Assembly (NCBI GenBank): GCA_009746045.1
Contig: RPFO01000165.1
Location: forward strand, 2,771,021-2,835,020
Source of the DNA: Mesostigma viride
Taxonomy: Eukaryota; Streptophyta; Mesostigmatophyceae; Mesostigmatales; Mesostigmataceae
Direction of reading: 5' to 3'
Length of the DNA: 64,000 nucleotides
The position numbers were made by a program, and so were the translations under genes. Every line of letters starts with the position of its first letter. Position 1 is the first letter of the stretch. The notes below the pieces were generated by a model. The model had not been told where the DNA came from and made no database searches. It saw only the letters and a program-made list of their open reading frames with translations. Below are positions 27,563-36,723 of the stretch, piece after piece.

Positions 27563-28724
27563 ATGGAGTCGGATCTGAGGGCCATATTGAAGGAGTTCTT
27601 GCATACCCAAGACAAGGCGGCGCTCACGAAGACCGTCCCCGTGATGCCCGGGAACGCTGACGACTACGACGCCATCCTCAACGAGGCGTACGATCGCAAC
27701 ATGAAGCCCTTCTGGGTCGAACAGGAGCGCGGGGCCTACACCAATCGAGTCGTCGACAGCAAGACCAGGTACACCGTCCAAGAGGGGGACACGTGGGCGA
27801 AGATCGGGGCCAAGTTCGAGGTGCCGCCCGAGGACATCGTGGTGGCCAACCCGCACGTCTCCCCGATGACAATGTCCCCAGGAGACGTGCTGTTCATCCC
27901 CGACAAGTTGGACTACCGCGATTTCGTGAACGCCATCATCAGCCCTTTGAACATGGAGGGGTCCGGCCCGCCCAAACCCGAAAGGCCTGGCGTCCCGAAC
28001 CACCTGTCACGAGCGGCAAGCAGAAGTGGAACGAAAGGATCGCCGGGGTTTTCAACCCCGTATACGATCGTGTAGCCAAGACGAGCCCGAGACTCGCCAA
28101 CTACCTCTCTCTGGGCGCCGCCGCCATCCCGGCGGTCGCCGGGATCCCCGGCGACGTGATGAATATCGTCCCCGGCGCCCTCCGCAATCTGGGCGGGCTC
28201 GTGCAGGGGAAACTCCCCGAATGGGGCGTGCCCAGACTTAGCGACTTTTCGTGGGGAGGGATCTCGAAGGGGCTGGGCGCCGTGGACCGGTTCAACGCCC
28301 ACCGGGAAGGGGATTACGCCGGCGCCTACACGAAACTCCTCTCCGCCCTCCCGTTCTTAGCCGGAGCCAGTCTCGGCCCCACCGGGCTGTTGGCGGGAAC
28401 GGTAGCGCAGGGGCTCGGAGGGCGCTTCGATAGGGCCCTCGAAAAACCGTGGCATGGGGTGGGCAACTTCGCCAAGGACGTGCTTTGGAACGACGCCAAC
28501 GTGACCCCGATGCTTATGGCGGCCGCCATGATGGCCCCCCCAGTATGCCGTACGCGCCTTACATGGCCGCCATCCCCGCCGCCGCCTATCACGTCTATCA
28601 AAGGGGGTGGGCGCCGCAAGACCACTCGTGGAGGAGGCGCGCGCTTAACGTCGGGACGGAGCTGCTGCCCTGGGCGCAATACCTCTTCCCCTTCCCCCCG
28701 CCCGTCAATGAGGCGGCGGCTTAA
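27563..28724 (+). CDS. LysM-domain protein, two frameshifts (about 387 aa)
   Basis: ATG at 27563. Residues about 70-113 are a LysM repeat (RYTVQEGDTWAKIGAKF, then DIVVANPHVSPMTMSPGDVLFIP), which binds GlcNAc polymers such as chitin or peptidoglycan. After a shift near 28000 the path continues with an Ala/Gly/Pro-rich hydrophobic region (NYLSLGAAAIPAVAGIPGD, then LPFLAGASLGPTGLLAG). After a second shift at the seven-C run 28535-28541 it ends at 28724. The architecture suggests a virion surface or membrane-interacting protein that meets a polysaccharide host wall or cyst wall. Its stop overlaps the convergent capsid gene stop. Confidence 0.68.
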
Positions 28725-30372
28725 GTCAGGAACACCTTGCGCCCGTGCCCCTCGGCGATCTCGACCAGGTTCAGCGTACGGGCGTACACCTCGACGTGGC
28801 CGTCGGTCATCACCGCGCCCTCCTTGAGGCCCGGGACCTGCTTGAACCGGAAATGGAGCACCGGGCGGTCGATCTTGCTCAGGTTGATGCTGCCGCTCGG
28901 GTCGTCCGACTCCGGGAACACCGCGAACGGCATCACGTAGATCATCTCGAAGTTGTTCTCGACCGGCACCTTGCTGTGGAACTCCGACGGCAGGTAGTGG
29001 CTGAACCAGAGGGGGTCGCGGGGGGGCGCCCAGAGCTCCTTGCCGTTGATCGCGAACGTCGCGCGGTCGAAGAAGGTGTTGTCGATGTGCGCCATCTGCT
29101 TGCCGAACGTGGGCAGATAGTACCCCCCAGATGGTGCCAGCTTCATTTCGTTCGCGTCGAACGGCCGGTTGCCCTCGAAGTTCCAGAAGTCCCAGTTGGA
29201 GTTCTTGTCGCCCGACCCCTCCAGTCGCTTGTGGTCCGCACGGAAGAAGAAGATCAGCTCCTTGCACGCGCCCGTGAAGTCGTCCAGCAGGTACTCCTTG
29301 ATCAGCTTGTCCTCGCTCTTCAGCGGGAAGGACATGTGCTGCGTCTCCGTGATCAGGTAGCTGTGCTTACCCGACACGAACTGCTGCCTCTCGAACTTGT
29401 CCAGGAACACGAAACGAGTCACCAGGGCCGCCTTGAGGATCTCCCCTCCCAAGGCCTTGTTCTTGAGGTACTCGTTCGTCGACGCGTACGTGAACGCGTT
29501 GATCGGCTTTTGATTGCTGTCCAGCGTCTCCGTCTCGATGTACACCTGCACGTCCTGGGGCGTGTACCGCAGCTTGTCGGCGACCGTCACTTCCTTCCCG
29601 AACGGCACCTTCTCGAAGTACCGCGTGTAGTCCGCCCTCAGCGGCTTCTGGCTGAGCTTCACGCGCACCTCCACGTCGTGGTACTGCAGAGCGGCGATGG
29701 GGAGCGCGTGCCCGGGGTTGCGGTTGAAGAAGAACTGCAGCGGGACGTAGATGTGCTGGTCGTGCTGCGTGCCGACGTTGCCCACCCCCCCGTGCTCCTT
29801 GGGCAGGTTGGAGATGGAGCTGTGCTCCCTGGACGCGGTCAGCGAGTCCCACACGTGCAGGAAGTCGCCCGTGTGGCTCTCGATCTTCTGCCCGCCGATC
29901 CACAGCTCCACCGTGTTCGTCAGCACGTACCCCAGGTGGTCGATCCACGCGGCGTTCAGGTCCTCGTGCGTCAGGCCGTCGTACTCCCCGTCCGCGACCA
30001 GGGGCAGCTTGTCGGCCTCGAAAGCCGCCACCACGTCCGTCGCGACCGTGGGCAGGTTCGCGTTCACCGCCAGATTTGCGTTCAGCGCGGGCCGGCTGAT
30101 GCTGATGTTCGCCGTGCCGTAGTTCAGCTTGCCGATGTTGTAGTAGAGGTACATCTGCGTGACCAGGTCGCCGATCTTCGGGATCATGAACCGCAGGTCG
30201 CCGCCGTACGTGGGGGGGTCACCGAGAGCAGCTCCACGTCCGCCCACGAGAAGTTCGTGTGGCGGCTGTAGATCCTCTTGAAGTACGTCTTCTCCGGCAC
30301 CGCCGTCAAGTACGTGTCGAAACTCCCCTTGGCCTCCAGCCAGACGATGGGCGCAGACAGATCCTGAGACAT
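28721..30372 (-). CDS. MCP: Major capsid protein paralog 1, most divergent, frameshifted (about 550 aa)
   Basis: ATG at 30372 gives MSQDLSAPIVWLEAKGSFDTYL and the signature YFKRIYSRHTNFSW. The frame breaks in the seven-G run 30212-30218 and continues with GGDLRFMIPKIGDLVTQMYLYYN to the stop at 28721. Further capsid landmarks are ALPIAALQYHDVEVRVKLS, VFLDKFERQQFVSGKHSYLITET and PLWFSHYLPSEFHSKVPVENNFEMIYVMPF. These belong to the double-jelly-roll capsid family. This copy lacks the canonical GxQD start and differs more than the other three, so it may fill a special lattice position. It shares a promoter region with paralog 2. Confidence 0.9.
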
Positions 30373-30465
30373 GTGGTCGGCATACTACCGTCAGCACACA
30401 TTTTGTTTTCGAGCGGAGGGCCGCACTTTTTTTTCTCCGCCCACTTTAGAACGCACACATCCGCG
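30373..30465. promoter_or_regulatory. Divergent promoter region between two capsid genes
   Basis: The region contains ACATTTTGTTTTCGA (near 30398) and a run of eight Ts, then TTTAGAACGCACAC 22 bases before the plus-strand ATG. A similar pair, ACATTTTTTCTGTTTCGA and TAGAAAGCAC, precedes capsid paralog 4 (39590-39660), and GTAGAAACC precedes paralog 3. It is a candidate late promoter. Confidence 0.45.
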
Positions 30466-32221
30466 ATGGCACACGCTATCATGCAACTCAAGGCCAAGGG
30501 GAGCCAGGACATCGCCTGCATCGTCAACCCCGAAGTCACCTTCTGGCGCTCCGTGTACCCCCGCCACACCAACTTCGCGTGGGACGACACCGTCATCACC
30601 CAGTCCACCGGGTCCGTCGGGTACGGCCAGACCGTCGAGTTCAAGCTCCCCCGGTCCGGCGACCTCGTCACCCGCTGCGTCCTCTTCCTCGAGGTCGGCG
30701 CGGTCTCCGACTGGGGCGGCAAGTTCTGTCCCTTCATCTGGGACTTCGGCCGCGCCCTCATCCAGTACTTCGAGCTCACCATCGGCGGCTACCAGATCGA
30801 GAGGATCACCGGCGACATGCTGCATGTGAACGACCTCCTGTCCCGCGCGGACTACGCCAGCTACGTCGATAACATGCCCGCCAATCACGGCGCCGGCGTC
30901 AAGTTCGACAAGGCCGGGAAGATCGTCGAGCAGGCCACCGGGACCGCCAAGCAGTACCTCTACATCCCGCTCGACTTCAGCTTCACCGCCGACCCGGGCC
31001 TCGCGCTGCCCATGATCGCCCTGCAGTACCACGAGGTGCGCGTCAAGGTCAAGTTCAACGACGCCGGAGCCATCTTCAACCACCGCTCGGTCACCGAGCC
31101 GGCTTTCTTTACGGTGGGGGCCGTGGGGGCTGCCGGGGCTGGGGTATTAACGTCATCAAGACGGAACTCGGCAGTACCGTGTACGATACGAACAAGTACA
31201 AGCTAACCGACGAGAACGCCGTCCGCGCGCTCATCCGCAAGCTGTACCTGGAGGGCAGGTACGGCAACACGATGGCGCATTTGGTGGAGCAGGAGGGAAA
31301 CCTCCGGTGGGTCAACTACGTCATCGAGAACGCGATGTACACCGACAAGGTCACCATGGTCTATAATAACGTCTCGGCTGCCACTGATCTAGGCGCTTCC
31401 GTAACCGCTGGAACGTCGCAAGTGGTCACCAGCGGCGCGATCTCAACCGCGGGGTGGACCCGAAGCTCGCCATCAAGTTCAAGATCCCGTTATATAACTC
31501 AGACCAGGTGTTTGAGATCCAGGATGCCGTCATCCCCCGCGAGTACAAGTTCACGCCCACCTCCTACGCGACGACCGCCAACGACCGCGCCACGTGGATC
31601 GCCCGGCCGCCCAGCCTCGCCGCCAAGCTCATCTGCCGCTACATCTACCTGGACGACTTCGAGCGCCGCCAGTTCGCGGTCAACCCGCACGAGTACCTCA
31701 TCACCGAGTACCAGCACCACCAGCAGTTCCTCGGCGCCAACACCGACCAGGTCGTGGTCGACCTCAAGTTCAACCACCCCACCAAAGAGCTCATCTTCTT
31801 CTACCGCCCTGACGAGTGGTGGACCGAAGACCTCAAGGACTACTACAAGGGTTACTGGTCCTTCAAGAACGTCGCCTCCTCGTTCGGAGAGGGGCACCTC
31901 TTCACCACGGCCAACCTCATCCTCAACTCCCAGAACGTGTACGCGGACGGCAGGGACCCCGTCTACTTCGACTACGTGGTCCCCAACCAATTCCACAAGC
32001 GCGTGGACAAGGACAGTCACGTCTACGTGATCCCCTTCTCCATGCAGCCCGACTCCTGGAAGCCCTCCGGCTCCATCAACATGTCGCGGCTCGATGACGT
32101 CAAGCTCGTGCTCAAGGGGATGGGCACTACCACCCCCGCCGGCACCCTGAACGTCTACGCCAAGAACTTCAACGTCATGAAGATCATGAACGGCATGGGA
32201 GGCAAGCGGTACGCCTCGTAA
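30466..32221 (+). CDS. MCP: Major capsid protein paralog 2, two frameshifts (about 585 aa)
   Basis: ATG at 30466. The start carries the classical signature AKGSQDIACIVNPEVTFW and YPRHTNFAWDD, then GQTVEFKLPRSGDLVTR, and the core has ALPMIALQYHEVRVKVKF. Two shifts, near 31145 and in a four-G run at 31451-31454, lead to a C-terminal frame with RYIYLDDFERRQFAVNPHEYLITE and YVIPFSMQPDSWKPSGSINMSRLD. The part between the breaks (31179-31450) is a variable insert relative to paralog 4. The double-jelly-roll fold builds the outer capsid. Breaks are probably sequence errors. Confidence 0.92.
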
Positions 32222-32285
32222 TTTCGCGCGGGCCTCGACTGGAATAAAAATATTCTCACGGTTATGGTAGAAACCTTCACCTGAA

Positions 32286-34115
32286 ATGTCGCATCCCATC
32301 ATGGCTCTGCGCGCCAAGGGCACACAAGATGTCGCCCTCATCGTCGACCCCGAGGTCACCTTCTTCAAGACCGTGTACCCCCGCCACACCAACTTCGCCA
32401 TGGAGGACACCGAGGTCACGCAATCCGCGGGCATCGTCGGGTACGGCCAGGCCGTCGAGTTCAAGCTCCCCCGGTCCGGCGACCTCGTCACCAAGCTCAT
32501 GGCCTACATCCGAGTGGACGCGTTCCCCAACGTGGGCTTCTCCCCCTTCGCCAAGGACTTCGGTCGCATCCTGATCGACCACGTCGAGCTCGTTATCGGC
32601 GGCTACTCCATCGAGAAGATCACCGGCGATTTCCTGCACATCAACGACGTACTGAGCAAGCGGGCCTTCGAGAGCAGCGTCGACAACATCCCCGTCAACC
32701 ACGGTGGCAGTGTGGAGATCGACGAGCTCGGCCGCATCGTCGACTACTGCTCGGGGAAGAACCCGCAGCACCTGTACATCCCCCTGGAGTTCACCTTCAC
32801 CGCGGAACCCGGCCTCGCGCTGCCCATGATCGCCCTGCAGTATCACGAGGTCGTCATCAAGGTGCAGTTCGCCACCGCCGACAACCTCTTCACGCGCTAC
32901 TGGTGGAATCTGACGGCCGCCAGCACCGCACCCACGACGGGGAGCGTCAGCGGCACAGTCCCGTTGACCGACTATAAGATTGTCGCTAGTACGAGCTTTT
33001 ACACCAACGCGCTGAGGCTGGCGGAGGTTAAGAGGATTTTGGGCTTGATGGACACGGGATCCACGCTGTACGTGACCAGGCGAGAGACGAGCAATCTCAC
33101 TAACATTATGTGGGCGAAGGACCAGACTTTGAACTGGATCTTGAACGAGGTGGACCTGGCAAAAACCTCGGCCGCGACCGGGAGCGGTACCAATGAGACG
33201 ACCTATCCGACGGCCGCGCTAACCAAGGGTCAGGCCTACGTGATGACCTGGACCACGTCCCTCCCGGACCCCAACCCTACGAGCCCCTCTACAAACGCAA
33301 AGGAGCAGTTGATTGGGTTCACGGTGAGGTGGCGCAGTTTGAACGCCGGGTACACCTACGAGATCTCCGTGGAATACTCTCAGTTGAACGCCCTCGGGGT
33401 AAACGCGTCCACCGCCACGATCACCGCCCCGACCACTCAGACCTTGAACACCATCAACCCCCGCACGGGCTGGATCGCCACCCCGCCTGTCTTCCAGTGC
33501 AAGCTCCTGGCCCGCTACATCTACCTGGACGACTTCGAGCGCCGCCAGTTCGCGCTCAACTCCCACGAGTACCTCATCACCGAGACCCAGCGCATCCAGC
33601 AGCACGTGGGCGGAGAGGAAGAGCTCTCCCTCGACCTCAAGTTCAACCACCCCGTCAAGGAGCTCCTCTTCTTCTTTAAGCCCGCCTCGCTCTCCTTCGT
33701 CGACTCCAAGTACCGCTCCGACGCCGAGTTCGCCTACAACGGGTACTGGAAGTTCTGGAACGACAACTCGGCGTTCGGAGACGGCCACCTCTTCACCACC
33801 TGCAACCTGCTGCTCAACTCGCAGACCGTGTTCGGCGAGGGCCGCGACCCCATCTACTTCTCCTACGCGCTGCCCTCCGACTTCCACACCCGCGTGCTCC
33901 GGGACAGCAACGTGTACGTGATCCCCTTCGCCGTCGACCCCGAGTCCTGGAAGCCCACCGGGTCCGTCAACATGTCGCGGCTGGACAGCGTCAAGCTCAA
34001 CCTCAAGGGTCTGGGCACCGGCGGCGTGCCCCAGGGCACCATCGAGGTCTACGCCCGCAGCTTCAACGTGTTGCGCATCCAGTCGGGCATGGGCGGCAAG
34101 CGGTTCGCCTCGTAA
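32286..34115 (+). CDS. MCP: Major capsid protein paralog 3, intact, with long loop insert (609 aa)
   Basis: ATG at 32286 (MSHPIMALRAKGTQDVALI). Key motifs are VTFFKTVYPRHTNFAMED, GQAVEFKLPRSGDLVTKL, LPMIALQYHEVVIKV, RYIYLDDFERRQFALNSHEYLITETQ and SWKPTGSVNMSRLDSVKLNL. The C-terminus is GGKRFAS. Compared with paralog 4 it has about 150 extra residues between the two jelly rolls (about residues 205-370, Thr/Ser-rich), where surface loops or tower domains sit in this fold. It is the best candidate for the main lattice protein. Confidence 0.95.
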   Translation: MSHPIMALRAKGTQDVALIVDPEVTFFKTVYPRHTNFAMEDTEVTQSAGIVGYGQAVEFKLPRSGDLVTKLMAYIRVDAFPNVGFSPFAKDFGRILIDHVELVIGGYSIEKITGDFLHINDVLSKRAFESSVDNIPVNHGGSVEIDELGRIVDYCSGKNPQHLYIPLEFTFTAEPGLALPMIALQYHEVVIKVQFATADNLFTRYWWNLTAASTAPTTGSVSGTVPLTDYKIVASTSFYTNALRLAEVKRILGLMDTGSTLYVTRRETSNLTNIMWAKDQTLNWILNEVDLAKTSAATGSGTNETTYPTAALTKGQAYVMTWTTSLPDPNPTSPSTNAKEQLIGFTVRWRSLNAGYTYEISVEYSQLNALGVNASTATITAPTTQTLNTINPRTGWIATPPVFQCKLLARYIYLDDFERRQFALNSHEYLITETQRIQQHVGGEEELSLDLKFNHPVKELLFFFKPASLSFVDSKYRSDAEFAYNGYWKFWNDNSAFGDGHLFTTCNLLLNSQTVFGEGRDPIYFSYALPSDFHTRVLRDSNVYVIPFAVDPESWKPTGSVNMSRLDSVKLNLKGLGTGGVPQGTIEVYARSFNVLRIQSGMGGKRFAS

Positions 34116-34452
34116 ATTTGTGATGATTGAGTAAAGGCATCCAAAGTCCCTACCTCAACCACTATGGGACGGCCTTGAAATCGTATCTAGAAACAGTAGC
34201 TTTGTCGTGTTTTCTTAACTTCATTTCATTAACTTAATAAACGTTTTTAACTCACAAAGCGTTCATGCAATGAGTATAAATAGGGAAAAGCGTCTGCTAG
34301 TATCGGCCATCGTCCAGTACCTGACACCCTCCAATTCATGGGCAAGATCCGCGTGACAGATGACGGCAGGAGGGTCCGTGTTTGACGTGATGGCCGCAAT
34401 CGGCATTTCACAGCCTAAGGTATACCTTTTAAACCTGCAAAAGTCCAACCAA

Positions 34453-34479
34453 GAAGTGGTTAATTTCCTTAACCACTTC
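34453..34479. repeat. Palindrome in BRO pseudogene, first cassette
   Basis: GAAGTGGTTAA (34453-34463) and TTAACCACTTC (34469-34479) are a perfect 11-base inverted repeat with a 5-base loop, TTTCC. Confidence 0.92.
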
Positions 34480-34507
34480 CGATTCCCGGGTCAAGGGCAG
34501 CTCACGG

Positions 34508-34536
34508 TGAAGGTGTTAATTTTATTAACACCTTCA
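34508..34536. repeat. Palindrome in BRO pseudogene, second cassette
   Basis: GAAGGTGTTAA (34509-34519) and TTAACACCTTC (34525-34535) form a perfect 11-base inverted repeat with a 5-base loop, TTTTA, plus one extra outer pair. Arm sequences differ from the first cassette while symmetry is kept. Confidence 0.92.
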
Positions 34537-34704
34537 AGTTTCCTGGTAGAGGGCAGAATGCCACCCCCGTAACCGACCGAAAGGAGATGGTTCAGATCAT
34601 AATGCTGCTTCCCGGCAAGATAGCAGCCGGGTATAAATTGTGCGAGGCCTGTGCGAGAGATCCACTACAACCGTAGTTCCCGCAAGTCTGTTAAGGACTT
34701 GCAT

Positions 34705-34778
34705 CCGTACTGTCACGAGCGTCCACTCGCGCTCTCGTCCCACACAAAATCGCCACATATCACCGAGGAGTGTCCAGC
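34705..34778 (+). promoter_or_regulatory. BRO-gene leader, copy 4 (more divergent)
   Basis: This keeps CACGAGCGTCCACTCGCG, CACACAAAATCGCC and GTGTCCAGC directly before the ATG, at the same spacing as the other leaders, but matches them less closely. A TATA-like GTATAAATTG is at about 34630. Confidence 0.5.
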
Positions 34779-35648
34779 ATGTCTTCGGTCGTCCAGTACC
34801 TGACTCCTTCCAACGGGGAAGAGGACCCCCAATTTGCGGGCAAGATCCGCGTGACAGATGACGGCAGGATTTCGGTATATGATGTGATGGCCGCATTAGG
34901 TCTTTCGAACCCCAGAGTATACCTCAAGAACCTCCAGTCAAGCCACGAGGCAGTTGTAAACCTCCTTTACAACTGCAAATTCCCAGGAGAAAGGCAGCGG
35001 GACACCCCCGTGACCGACCGTAAGGGGCTCGTCCAGATCATAATGCTGCTCCCCGGCAAGATCGCGGCCAGGTTCCGCGACAAGGTGGCCGTACTCCTCG
35101 AACGCTACCTGGACGCCGACCGATCCCTCGCCGAGGACATCCTGAAACGGGCCGACGAGCGAGAGGGGGCGTTGGCCGTCCGGGAGCACCCGCGAATCCA
35201 GAGCTGCGACTCCACCAAGGAGCTCAACGCCTCCATCAAGGCCTACGCCGACCACCACCAGAACTGCGGCATCATGTACCCGGTCGTGCATGACACCAAC
35301 AACCTCGCCGTCACGGGAAAGACCGCGGCCCAGCTGAAGCGCGCGTTCAAGGCGCCGGCCGGCTCCTCTCGCGACCTCAACACGCGGATCCAGAGCGCCG
35401 CCATGGCCTTCCTGCAGCTCGCAGAGGCCCAGCAGATCAAGGACCTCAATGCCAATCCCATACAGGTGGCCAAGAGGACGAGAGAGCTGTTCGAGCCCGG
35501 GTTCCGCGCCACCGGGCTCCACGGGGAGCGGGCGACCAAAGAGTGCGTCCGGGACAACGCCAGGGTCATGCGGCTCAACCGGGAGCTCGTAAGGGAGGCG
35601 CGGCTGCTGGAGGCGGCGGCTCCCATCGGGTTAACGGACGCGAAATAA
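34779..35648 (+). CDS. BRO-like protein, paralog 4, intact (289 aa)
   Basis: The ATG at 34779 matches the paralog starts; a GTG nine bases earlier is unlikely. It has SSVVQYLTPSNGEEDP, GKIRVTDDGRIS, a divergent block (residues about 35-66) ending in CKFPGERQRDTPVTDRKG, and the conserved IIMLLPGKIAARFRDK and LLERYLDADRSL. The C-terminal half has VVHDTNNLAVTGKTA and SSRDLNTRIQSAAM. It is probably a DNA-binding regulator. The immediately preceding pseudogene is a damaged duplicate. Confidence 0.83.
   Translation: MSSVVQYLTPSNGEEDPQFAGKIRVTDDGRISVYDVMAALGLSNPRVYLKNLQSSHEAVVNLLYNCKFPGERQRDTPVTDRKGLVQIIMLLPGKIAARFRDKVAVLLERYLDADRSLAEDILKRADEREGALAVREHPRIQSCDSTKELNASIKAYADHHQNCGIMYPVVHDTNNLAVTGKTAAQLKRAFKAPAGSSRDLNTRIQSAAMAFLQLAEAQQIKDLNANPIQVAKRTRELFEPGFRATGLHGERATKECVRDNARVMRLNRELVREARLLEAAAPIGLTDAK
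34950..34976. repeat. Palindrome inside BRO-4
   Basis: GCAGTTGTAAA (34950-34960) and TTTACAACTGC (34966-34976) are a perfect 11-base inverted repeat with a 5-base loop, CCTCC, directly before AAATTCC. Confidence 0.92.
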
Positions 35649-35675
35649 ATTCTGCATTGTACTCCAAACGACAAC

Positions 35676-36686
35676 ATGGCCCTCTCGTTACGAATCTCCA
35701 AGCCCCCGCCGTGCGGCGTGCGGGCGGCGCAGGAGCCCGACAAGTGGGTGTGCGTGGGGAAAAAGCCGCGGACCACGAAGCTAGTCAAGATATACAACGA
35801 GGAGGTGCTGCTCTACAGGAGCAAGGACGACGACCGGACGCTCGCGGTCAGGAACGCGTGTCCCCACCGAGGCGCGCGGCTCTCACACAACGGACGCGTG
35901 GAATCGGACTGCGTCCGGTGCGCGTATCACGGCATGCGCTGGGGGCCGCGGAACAACGCCGACAACTACCTGCAGGTGAAGGAGGACCACCGTCTGGTCT
36001 GGGTGAACGCGGGACTGGGGGACGGCGACTCGGAGCCGCCCACGATGCCCGAGTTCTCCGACCCGGCGTACAGGACCTTTGCGTACTCCACCTTCATCTC
36101 CGCGCACCCACAGATCGTCATGGAGAACCTGCTGGACTACGCCCATCTCGAGCACGTGCACAAGGTGAAGATCGTGGACGCGAAGAGCACGGACGCGGTC
36201 ACGGAAACCGGGGCGGATTCGCGAACCCGCGGAAAGAGCGTCTACAGCTACCCGGTCGTCAACGAGTTCATGGGCCGCGCTCTCTTGCAGCTCATGCCCC
36301 GGGATGGCAAGGGGGAGGAGCCGGAGGATCTCCGCATCTCGGTCGAGAACGAGTTCTTCCTGCCATACACCTCGAGCCTGAGGTTCATGATCTCCGGCCA
36401 CGAGAAGGCGGCCATGGTGCTGTGGTTCAGCGTGCTGCCCTACGAGCCCGAGCGCTCGCTGGTCACGTGCAAGGTCGCGCGCAACATACTGACGCCGGCC
36501 GCGTGGGACGGCCTATTCTGGCTGCTCAACTCTCTGCCCCTGAAGGAGGACGACGATATCGTGAGCAACGTTATCGCCGAGGAGTGGTGGCGCAACAAGC
36601 TGGTCAACAGCGACACGTTCATCAAGATGTACAGAGACTGTCTGAGGGAGGTGTACGGGATGCTGTATCTGGACGCATTCCCGTGA
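35676..36686 (+). CDS. Rieske non-heme iron oxygenase (336 aa)
   Basis: The Rieske [2Fe-2S] ligands are in ACPHRGARL (Cys62, His64) and CAYHGMRW (Cys82, His85). The mononuclear iron site is in NLLDYAHLEHVH (Asp154, His157, His162), the usual D-x2-H-x4-H pattern. Both sites are intact, so it should be an active oxygenase given a reductase partner, which is not in this window. The length and layout resemble the pheophorbide/chlorophyll-catabolism and choline-monooxygenase-like groups rather than bacterial ring dioxygenases; the substrate cannot be read from sequence. A host-derived metabolic gene is likely. Confidence 0.9.
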   Translation: MALSLRISKPPPCGVRAAQEPDKWVCVGKKPRTTKLVKIYNEEVLLYRSKDDDRTLAVRNACPHRGARLSHNGRVESDCVRCAYHGMRWGPRNNADNYLQVKEDHRLVWVNAGLGDGDSEPPTMPEFSDPAYRTFAYSTFISAHPQIVMENLLDYAHLEHVHKVKIVDAKSTDAVTETGADSRTRGKSVYSYPVVNEFMGRALLQLMPRDGKGEEPEDLRISVENEFFLPYTSSLRFMISGHEKAAMVLWFSVLPYEPERSLVTCKVARNILTPAAWDGLFWLLNSLPLKEDDDIVSNVIAEEWWRNKLVNSDTFIKMYRDCLREVYGMLYLDAFP

Positions 36687-36723
36687 GTGCGCAAACTAAA
36701 TCGCGATGCTATATATACGAATA

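Larger units (their letters stand above)
34300..34640 (+). pseudogene. BRO-like pseudogene with duplicated variable cassette
   Basis: The segment begins with a decayed N-terminus (GTCCAGTACCTGACACCCTCC) and GCAAGATCCGCGTGACAGATG. A GG insertion shifts the frame, and a variable block ends in a palindrome at 34453-34479. Instead of the usual downstream block there is a second partial variable block with its own palindrome at 34509-34535, then GTAACCGACCG and CATAATGCTGC, then a stop. It is closest to paralog 4, which begins 130 bases further on and has its own TATA-like GTATAAATTG. Confidence 0.75.

Noticed and set aside
28745-30271. A 508-codon plus-strand frame opposite capsid paralog 1
   Set aside because: Its composition is Arg/Val/His-rich with no domain, and it mirrors the capsid gene, so it is an antisense shadow.
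31142-31454. Spliceosomal intron in capsid paralog 2
   Set aside because: The interval is open in one frame and shows no clear GT...AG with branch and tract; two one-base slips explain it more simply.
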